In this document: in pieces, positions 1-6,040 of the stretch | How the letters are laid out: every line of letters starts with the position of its first letter | Numbering within the stretch: position 1 is the stretch's first letter | Origin: an uncultured Clostridia bacterium | GTDB lineage: Bacteria > Bacillota > Clostridia > Lachnospirales > Lachnospiraceae | Direction of reading: 5' to 3' | Assembly: GCA_937888895.1 (NCBI GenBank) | Contig: CALASV010000375.1 | Span: 1 to 13,651, forward strand | Length of the DNA stretch: 13,651 nt | Made by a program: the position numbers and the translations under genes | The notes under the pieces: model-generated | What the model saw: only the letters and a program-made list of their open reading frames with translations | Databases searched by the model: none | Told to the model about the DNA's origin: nothing

Positions 1-141
1 AACAAATTTGAATGTGAATACAGAGCGACTCGTCGAGAGGAATTAACGAAACTTTTTACCGCCAATGGTTGCAAAGAAGTAATTTGGTTGTTTCCCGAAG
101 AAACAGGATTTTACCAACCCATCATTGTTGCAAGGAAGTAA
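1..141 (+). CDS. C-terminal end of a class I SAM-dependent methyltransferase (partial)
   Basis: The frame is open from base 1 to a TAA at 139-141, giving the last 46 residues of a protein that begins upstream. The tail has a helix (TRREELTKLFTANG) followed by the strand pattern VIWLFPEETGFYQPIIVARK. This is how many class I SAM-dependent methyltransferases end: a final helix, a W-x-x-P-x-x-T-G-(F/Y)-Y-Q-P hairpin and a closing V-A-R-K strand. The SAM-binding motifs lie outside the window, so the substrate cannot be judged. Next to a polysaccharide operon, sugar O-methylation is one possibility, but that is inference. The stop codon lies at the start of the truncated glycosyltransferase reading frame that follows, in a different frame. 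Confidence 0.7.
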   Translation, partial: NKFECEYRATRREELTKLFTANGCKEVIWLFPEETGFYQPIIVARK

Positions 142-721
142 ACAAATTCCAAAAGAAACTGTTTTAAGATTTTGTGATTATGCAAAAGGACTTCATATAA
201 GAATGCACGAATGTACTATGAGAACAAAATTGTTAAAAGAACGAGGAATTACTTTGTTAGAACATTCTTATTATGTAGATATGCAGTATATTTTGTATCC
301 GATTCCTTGGATTAAAACATTTTGTATGTTAGATTTATCAATTTATTGTTATCGACTTGGAGAAAAAGAACAAAGTGTATCTATTCAAAATATGAAAAAA
401 AATAGAAAACAACATAGAATGGTATTGCAATGGTTGGTGGATTTTTATAAAGAACGAGAACAACAAGGAGATAGTGAAGAAGTTTTACAATATTTAGCAA
501 CAGGGATTGCAAAAATGCAGGCAGATGAAGTGCAAATATTGTTGAGTTTACCAATAGGAAAGAAAGTTAAAAAAGAATTGGTACAAATAGAACAGTATTT
601 GAAAGAGGAATGTGAAAGAGCATATTTAGCAAATCATAAGAAAAGTATATGGTTACTTCGGGGGAGTAGATATTGGCTTTATGTTGTGGGGGCAATTGCC
701 TTTCGCATAATGAAGGGATAG
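125..721 (+). pseudogene. 5'-truncated family 2 glycosyltransferase (C-terminal remnant)
   Basis: The frame is open from just after a stop at 80-82 to TAG at 719-721. The only early start is a TTG at 125 with no good ribosome site, and the first in-frame ATG is at 203. The ~190 residues match the C-terminal half of EpsJ-like family 2 glycosyltransferases of Lachnospiraceae: RMHECTMRTKLLKERGI, then the LLEHSYYVDMQYILYPIPWIKT block, YCYRLGEKEQS, and a basic helical tail. The GT-A catalytic half (N-terminal P-x-Y-N, the DDGS motif and the DxD motif, about 200 residues) is absent. The homology begins within a few codons of the upstream methyltransferase stop. I infer a deletion that left the methyltransferase intact and removed the glycosyltransferase N-terminus. 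A short translated fragment is possible but could not be an active transferase. Confidence 0.72.
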
Positions 722-752
722 AAGTTTTTTATGATGGGATATAAAGAGATTG

Positions 753-894
753 AGAAGTCTAACTTTACTTGGTATCTTTTCGGACACGCTCTCGCTCGTG
801 GCGAAACGGAGCAGTACTAGGCTCGAAAAGACCTCGCCAAGGACTGCCGTTTCTTAACGGTCCTTTCAAGATACCAAGTAAAGTTAAGACTTCT
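753..894. repeat. GC-rich palindromic element (MITE/REP-like or structured RNA)
   Basis: Long terminal inverted arms bound the element. The left arm (753-779, starting agaagtctaactttacttgg) matches the reverse complement of 867-894 over about 26 bases, with one single-base bulge and a mismatch at the inner end. The interior is about 56% G+C by my count, in a very AT-rich neighbourhood. It holds nested stems: GGCGA (800-804) with TCGCC (834-838), GAGC (809-812) with GCTC (821-824), and CCGTT (847-851) with AACGG (856-860). An alternative pairing joins GAAACGG (803-809) to CCGTTTC (847-853). No target-site duplication or protein-coding content is evident. It fills most of the gap before the first operon gene, so it could be a dispersed element, a terminator for upstream transcription or a folded leader. 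Only one copy lies in the window. Confidence 0.6.
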
Positions 895-937
895 GCCATA
901 GGTTTTGAATAACAATAGATGTTAGAAAGGAAATAGT

Positions 938-2617
938 ATGATATTACAAAATTTGATTTTTTTAGAAAAAGATAGAGAAGAAATAAGAGAATTGTATTAT
1001 CATACAAATTCCAAAATAGAAATGAAAGAAGACAGTATTATTATTCCTAGTAGAATAGAGATAAATTTTGATACTTATTTCAATTTATTTTCAGGGAAAA
1101 GTTGGTTGGAGTATACAACAGTTACTCATTGCATATTTCAAGTGAGATTGCAAGGTAAGGGAATTTTATTTTTAAAAAAGGAAGATGGCTCTATTGTAGA
1201 AGAAAGAAAGTTTCAGATTGAGGAAAATTCATTTATAGAAGAAATAGAATTGGTACTGAAACAAATAGAACCTGTTTGTTATTATTTGGAAATTTATACT
1301 GAAGAAATAGTAAGATTATATTCTGCTGAAGTAATAACAAATGCAATAGGAAAGGAAGTTCATCTTGCTTTAGTAACTTGTACTTACGATAGAAAAGAAG
1401 AATTGATTCAAAATTTAGAAGTATTGAGGAAAAATAATAGAGATTTTGTAGAAGAAGTTATTTTAGATAAGATTTATGTCATAGATAATGCTAGAACCTT
1501 GCGTTCAGAAGAAATAGAAAGTGACAATATTGTTTTAATACCGAATCAGAATACTGGTGGTGCAGGTGGATTTACAAGGGGATTGAAGGAAGCTATAAAA
1601 CAGAAAGAAATTACTCATATTATTTTGATGGATGATGATGTTGAGATAGAGTTTGAAGCAATGGTTCGAACAAAAAGTATTTTGCAGTATGTAAGAAAAG
1701 AGTATGAAAATAATTTTATTGGTGGGGCAATGGTTCGGAAGGATGTTCCATATCAATTACATGCGGTAGGAGAAGATTGGAATGCAGGAAGTATTATTAA
1801 TCCATATAAAAATATAGATATGAGAAAATTTGAAACAGTGCAAAAGATAATACAACCATGGGATAAAACTTCCAAACAGATTTATGCAGGTTGGTGGTAT
1901 TGTTGTATTCCCAAAAGTCATGTAGAGAATAAAGGATATCCGATGCCATTTTTCTTGCATGTAGATGATGTAGAGTATGGATTAAGGAATGGAACAATAC
2001 CTATTTATTTGAATGGAATTGCAGTATGGCATGAAGCATTTGAAAATAAACGAAGTTCAGTAATGGAATATTATGATGTTAGAAATCGTTTAATAACGAA
2101 TTGTATTTATTTGGAACACAAAAAACGATGGAATGCTAGTTGGATTTTATTAGAAAGATTTGCTTCTAATGTGTTGCGATATCGTTATAAAGATATGGAG
2201 TTAGTATTACTGGCAACAGAAGACTTTTTAAAAGGTCCAGAATGGTTAACAACGTTAGATAGTGAAAAATATCATAAAAAGTTATCAATATATGGGTATC
2301 AAATGAAACCAATCAAAACAGTAAAAGTAGCTAGTTCAAATAAGAGGAAAAATAAATTGGCAGTTATGATACGATATTTTTTTCCAGCTTATCAGAAAGC
2401 AGTGTTACCAGTTGGTGCTTTGATTGGAGAATATGCAGGAAAAAAAGAAATTTTATTAGTAGATATAAAAGAACAAAAAGGAATCAAAGTTTATAAATCT
2501 TGGAAAGAAACTTTTTATTATGCAAAAAAGTTAATAAAAGAAATGATAGTGCTTGTAGTTCGTTATAAAACAGTAGAACAAGCATGGTTAAAAGAAATGA
2601 AAAAAAGTAAGGAATAA
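938..2617 (+). CDS. GlfT2-like galactofuranosyltransferase A
   Basis: This 559-residue protein has the layout of mycobacterial GlfT2. An N-terminal beta-rich domain spans about 35-135 (with INFDTYFNLFSGKSW). A GT-A domain spans about 140-370, followed by a helical/beta C-terminal domain. Visible motifs are TCTYDR (148-152), VIDNA (181-185), NQNTGGAGGFTRGL (203-216), the metal-binding DDD (232-234), GWWYCCIP (318-325), HVDDVEYGLR (341-350, with D343/D344 in the catalytic-base position) and WHEAF (H365 as likely metal ligand). The family transfers galactofuranose from UDP-Galf to a growing lipid-linked galactan at the inner membrane face. The start is supported by AGAAAGGA eight bases upstream of ATG. 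The ABC permease begins nine bases after the stop. A second paralogue lies at 4224. Linkage and acceptor cannot be read from sequence, and another furanose donor is not excluded. Confidence 0.85.
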   Translation: MILQNLIFLEKDREEIRELYYHTNSKIEMKEDSIIIPSRIEINFDTYFNLFSGKSWLEYTTVTHCIFQVRLQGKGILFLKKEDGSIVEERKFQIEENSFIEEIELVLKQIEPVCYYLEIYTEEIVRLYSAEVITNAIGKEVHLALVTCTYDRKEELIQNLEVLRKNNRDFVEEVILDKIYVIDNARTLRSEEIESDNIVLIPNQNTGGAGGFTRGLKEAIKQKEITHIILMDDDVEIEFEAMVRTKSILQYVRKEYENNFIGGAMVRKDVPYQLHAVGEDWNAGSIINPYKNIDMRKFETVQKIIQPWDKTSKQIYAGWWYCCIPKSHVENKGYPMPFFLHVDDVEYGLRNGTIPIYLNGIAVWHEAFENKRSSVMEYYDVRNRLITNCIYLEHKKRWNASWILLERFASNVLRYRYKDMELVLLATEDFLKGPEWLTTLDSEKYHKKLSIYGYQMKPIKTVKVASSNKRKNKLAVMIRYFFPAYQKAVLPVGALIGEYAGKKEILLVDIKEQKGIKVYKSWKETFYYAKKLIKEMIVLVVRYKTVEQAWLKEMKKSKE

Positions 2618-2626
2618 AGAAAAATA

Positions 2627-3415
2627 ATGAAAGTATGGGTAAAAAGAGTAAAAGGATTTGCACATTATAAAGATTTATTAAAACATTTAGTAATGAGAGA
2701 TATTAAGTTGAAATATCGAAGAAGTGTGCTTGGGTATTTGTGGAGTGTGTTAGACCCTTTGTTGTCTATGGTTGTTATGACGATTGTGTTTTCTAGTATG
2801 TTTGAAGAAAATATTGAAAATTTTCCAGTATATTTATTTGCAGGTCAATTATTGTTTAATTTTATGCGAAATGCTACTTCACAAGCAATGCATTCTATTA
2901 ATGTGAATGGTTCGTTAATAAAGAAAACATATGTTCCGAAATATATTTTTACATTTTCAAAGTTAATTAGTGCATTAGTAGATTTATTATTTAATATGGT
3001 GGCATTAATCTTAATTATGTTAGTAACGGGGTCAAAATTTAGTTGGTATAATCTTTTATTTCCATTTATTTTATTACAACTATTTGTATTTTGTCTTGGA
3101 TTAGGATTATTTTTAGCACAAGCAAATGTGTTTTTTAAAGATGTACAGCATATATATAATGCATTAATGATGGCATGGATGTATTTAACACCAATTTTTT
3201 ATCCAATGGAATCATTACCAGAGGTAGTAAGGTGGGCAATCGAACATTGTAATCCAATGTATTATTACATTAAACAATTTAGAGATATTTTATATACTGG
3301 GATTATGCCACAAGTAGAATATATGATTGTTGGCTGTGTGGCAGCAGTAGTTATGTTAATCATTGGAACAGGGATGTTCTTGAAAAATCAAGATAAATTT
3401 ATTTTATACATTTAG
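2627..3415 (+). CDS. wzm: ABC-2 type polysaccharide export permease (Wzm/TagG-like)
   Basis: This 262-residue protein matches the ABC-2 permeases that export lipid-linked polysaccharide or teichoic acid. It opens with the amphipathic coupling-helix region (KDLLKHLVMRDIKLKYRRSVLGYLWSV is conserved across residues 15-41, especially R-D-x-K-x-x-Y-x-x-S-x-L-G). About six membrane segments follow, near residues 36-57, 65-80, 115-134, 143-163, 175-195 and 233-252. The L-T-P-I-F-Y-P stretch (187-193) and the N-P-x-Y-Y-Y-I element (209-215) are family hallmarks. Length is typical. It would form the membrane channel for the product of the flanking galactofuranosyltransferases, powered by the ATPase encoded immediately downstream. 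In M. tuberculosis a homologous permease/ATPase pair (Rv3783/Rv3781) flanks glfT1. Confidence 0.92.
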   Translation: MKVWVKRVKGFAHYKDLLKHLVMRDIKLKYRRSVLGYLWSVLDPLLSMVVMTIVFSSMFEENIENFPVYLFAGQLLFNFMRNATSQAMHSINVNGSLIKKTYVPKYIFTFSKLISALVDLLFNMVALILIMLVTGSKFSWYNLLFPFILLQLFVFCLGLGLFLAQANVFFKDVQHIYNALMMAWMYLTPIFYPMESLPEVVRWAIEHCNPMYYYIKQFRDILYTGIMPQVEYMIVGCVAAVVMLIIGTGMFLKNQDKFILYI

Positions 3416-3419
3416 GAGG
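3414..3419 (+). promoter_or_regulatory. Ribosome binding site overlapping the wzm stop codon
   Basis: AGGAGG starts inside the permease stop codon (TAG at 3413-3415) and stands five bases before the ATPase ATG at 3425. The site fixes the wzt start. The overlap suggests that translation of the two transporter subunits is coupled. Confidence 0.8.
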
Positions 3420-3424
3420 CACAG

Positions 3425-4165
3425 ATGAGCGAACAAGTAGTAATTGATGTCAATGATTTAACTATCCGTTTTAATCTGGCAAATCAAAAAGTGGATAATT
3501 TAAAAGAATATGTCATTCGTATGATAAAAAAAGAATTGATGTTTCAAGAATTTTTGGCATTAAAAAATGTAAGTTTTCAAGTGAAACAAGGAGAAGCGTG
3601 GGCAATTATTGGAACAAATGGTTCTGGAAAATCTACTTTACTAAAAGCAGTAAGTGGTATTTTAAAACCTTATAAGGGAAAAGTGACAGTAAATGGAACA
3701 ATAGCTCCATTAATTGAACTTGGAGCAGGTTTTGACCAAGAGTTAACAGCGAGAGAAAACATCTATTTGAATGGTTGTGTATTAGGTCATACAGAAAAAT
3801 ATATGAAAGAACATTTTGATGAAATCGTAGAATTTGCAGAATTACAAGATTTTTTAGATTCTCCTATTAAAAATTATTCTTCAGGTATGAAGGCGAGATT
3901 AGGGTTTTCCGTAGCAACTATGGTAAGACCAGAAATACTAATAGTAGATGAAATTTTAGCAGTAGGGGATGTTGCATTCAAAGCAAAATGTGAAAAACGA
4001 ATGAATGAAATGTTAGTAGGTGGAACAACACTTTTGTATGTTTCTCATTCTATGGATACAGTAAAAAAACTTTGTGACCATGCCATATGGTTAAATAAAG
4101 GTGAGATGAAAATGATAGGAGAAGCAAAGGAAGTTTGTGAAGCATATTTAACAGAAATGAAGTAA
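3425..4165 (+). CDS. wzt: ABC transporter ATPase for polysaccharide export (Wzt/TagH-like, no C-terminal sugar-binding domain)
   Basis: This 246-residue nucleotide-binding subunit energises the permease encoded just upstream. Visible motifs are Walker A GTNGSGKST (63-71), the ABC signature YSSGMKARLG (151-160), Walker B ILIVDE (171-176) followed by ILAVGD, and the switch histidine in SHS (H208). The N-terminal stretch before Walker A (NLKEYVIRMIKKELMFQEFLAL) and the segment IAPLIELGAGFDQELTARENIYLNG mark the polysaccharide-exporter branch. The protein ends soon after the core fold, so the extra ~150-200 residue carbohydrate-binding domain of Wzt proteins that recognise capped chains is missing. 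By analogy with galactan-type systems, export may be coupled to synthesis rather than to a terminal cap. The 58-base gap after it is AT-only and includes the perfect palindrome AATAATATTATT (4176-4187). Confidence 0.93.
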   Translation: MSEQVVIDVNDLTIRFNLANQKVDNLKEYVIRMIKKELMFQEFLALKNVSFQVKQGEAWAIIGTNGSGKSTLLKAVSGILKPYKGKVTVNGTIAPLIELGAGFDQELTARENIYLNGCVLGHTEKYMKEHFDEIVEFAELQDFLDSPIKNYSSGMKARLGFSVATMVRPEILIVDEILAVGDVAFKAKCEKRMNEMLVGGTTLLYVSHSMDTVKKLCDHAIWLNKGEMKMIGEAKEVCEAYLTEMK

Positions 4166-4223
4166 GTTAGTAATAAATAATATTATTATATATAAAAAAA
4201 TTGCTTAAGAAAAGAGGAAAGAA

Positions 4224-6020
4224 ATGAAGTTACAAAATATTATATATCCATCAACAAAAAATTGTACAGAAGAAACACTTTATTTTAGAAGAATTGGGGG
4301 AGTTTATTACTCTTTTGCTGATGAGCATATTACTATGCATAGAGAGGCCCAATTATTTTTTGATACTTATTTTAATAGTTTTTCAGCTGGGAAATGGTAT
4401 AAATATACAAATGTAGGTGAGATTAAACTTAATTTAAAACTCAAAGGAAAAGTTCGAGTTTCTCTTTTTTATAAAGAAAAACAAGCAACTCAAATTTGTA
4501 CTAAGATGATAGAAGAATTTTATTGTGATACAGAAGGTGAAATAAAAGAAATAGAATGTGCTTTTGATACAGAATATACACAAGGAATGTATGCATTTAG
4601 CCTTTTAGCAATGGAAGATAATGTAGAGTTTCATAGTGGATTTTATTATACAGAAGTTCCTAAAAAATTGGAACAGATGGTATGTTTAGGAATTGTTATT
4701 TGTACATTTAAACGAGAAAAGTATGTATATAAAAATATGAAGATGTTATGTGAAGCATTTTTAGAGAATAAGGATTCTGAATTGTATAAAAATTTAGAAG
4801 TAATTATTTCGGATAATGCACAATCACTTGATAGGACGAAGCTTTCCAATAATAAAATTCATGTATTTAAAAATAAAAATGTAGGTGGTTCTGGTGGGTT
4901 TACAAGAGGTTTAATTGAAACAATGAAATTATCAAAAAAAATACCAATTACTCATGTATTGTTAATGGATGATGATGTAGTAATACAACCAGAGTCTATT
5001 TATCGAACATTTACATTATTAAAGTTATTAAAGGAAGAATATAAAGATACTTATATTGGTGGGGCAATGTTGCGTACAGACCTTCAATGGTTTCAAACGG
5101 AAGCAGGTGGTATTTGGAATGCAGGAAGATTAATTAGTCATAAATGTGGTTTGGATTTAAGGACATTAGATGCTTGTCTTTATAATGAAACAGAAGAGAA
5201 ATGTGAATTTAATGCATGGTGGTATTGTACAATTCCAATGGAGTTTGTAAGAGAAGATAATCTTCCACTTCCTATTTTTATTCGTGGTGATGATGTGGAG
5301 TATGGTCTTAGAAATATGAAACATTTAATTTTAATGAATGGCATTTGTGTTTGGCATGAACCATTTGAGTTTAAGTATAGTTCTTCCATGTATTATTATA
5401 TTTTCCGTAATCGTTTAATTGATAATGCAGTACGAGGATTGAAGTATACAGAAAAAGAATTTTTAAAAGAATTTTCTTCTCAATATATTCATGAGATTTT
5501 CTTACTTCGATATAAAAATGCTAGGCTATTGTTGGAAGGTGCAAAAGACTTTTTAAAAGGAATTGATTGGATAAAAGAGCAAGATGGAGAAGCATTGAAT
5601 AAGGAAATTATGAGTAAAGGATATAAGCTTCAATATGTAGACGAACTTCCAGTATCTTTTACATATCCAGAGTATGAACAAACATTAAGGTTTTGTGATA
5701 GTAAAAAGCAACAAAGAAAGAGAAGACTAACTTTAAATGGTTTTTTGTGTAAAGCAGAAAAAATAGCTATTGTACCTGTAAATGGAACATGTATTGCACA
5801 TTTTTATAAAGTTGGTACAGCATTAAATTATGATTTAAGCAGTAAAAAAGGATTTGTAACTTATCGTGATAGAAAAGAAATGATTCAGTTGTGGAAAGAG
5901 TATATAAAATTTTCTAGTGAAGTAAAGAAAAACTATAAAAAAGTAGTGGCTGAATATGAAAGCAGAAAAGAGGAAATTACAAATTTACAGTTTTGGAATG
6001 AATATTTGAATCTTAAATAA
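4224..6020 (+). CDS. GlfT2-like galactofuranosyltransferase B
   Basis: This 598-residue protein is a clear paralogue of the 938-2617 product. It shares an N-terminal beta domain (FFDTYFNSFSAGKW, 45-58), VICTFKR (158-164), SDNA (196-199), NVGGSGGFTRGL (219-230), DDD (249-251), IGGAMLR (278-284), GIWNAGRL (296-303), AWWYC (331-335), GDDVEYGLR (355-363, D356/D357 as likely base) and WHEPF (H378). A shared C-terminal domain begins around residue 515 (VPVNGTCIAHFYKVG). A good AGAGGAAAG site precedes ATG. Known GlfT2 makes alternating beta-1,5 and beta-1,6 Galf linkages. Two copies in one operon may split initiation and elongation, or two linkages, but that is inference. The clear divergence between the copies argues against a recent duplication. 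Confidence 0.85.
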   Translation: MKLQNIIYPSTKNCTEETLYFRRIGGVYYSFADEHITMHREAQLFFDTYFNSFSAGKWYKYTNVGEIKLNLKLKGKVRVSLFYKEKQATQICTKMIEEFYCDTEGEIKEIECAFDTEYTQGMYAFSLLAMEDNVEFHSGFYYTEVPKKLEQMVCLGIVICTFKREKYVYKNMKMLCEAFLENKDSELYKNLEVIISDNAQSLDRTKLSNNKIHVFKNKNVGGSGGFTRGLIETMKLSKKIPITHVLLMDDDVVIQPESIYRTFTLLKLLKEEYKDTYIGGAMLRTDLQWFQTEAGGIWNAGRLISHKCGLDLRTLDACLYNETEEKCEFNAWWYCTIPMEFVREDNLPLPIFIRGDDVEYGLRNMKHLILMNGICVWHEPFEFKYSSSMYYYIFRNRLIDNAVRGLKYTEKEFLKEFSSQYIHEIFLLRYKNARLLLEGAKDFLKGIDWIKEQDGEALNKEIMSKGYKLQYVDELPVSFTYPEYEQTLRFCDSKKQQRKRRLTLNGFLCKAEKIAIVPVNGTCIAHFYKVGTALNYDLSSKKGFVTYRDRKEMIQLWKEYIKFSSEVKKNYKKVVAEYESRKEEITNLQFWNEYLNLK

Positions 6021-6040
6021 GAAGGTAGAGGATAATTTCT

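Noticed and set aside
765..1007. 80-residue minus-strand open frame across the palindromic element and the start of the first galactofuranosyltransferase
   Set aside because: It crosses the inverted repeat and the 5' end of a well-supported gene on the other strand, with no ribosome site or recognisable domain.
4176..4187. AT palindrome between wzt and the second galactofuranosyltransferase as a terminator
   Set aside because: It is A/T-only and has no loop or clear T-tract after it. Gene order and spacing suggest one operon.
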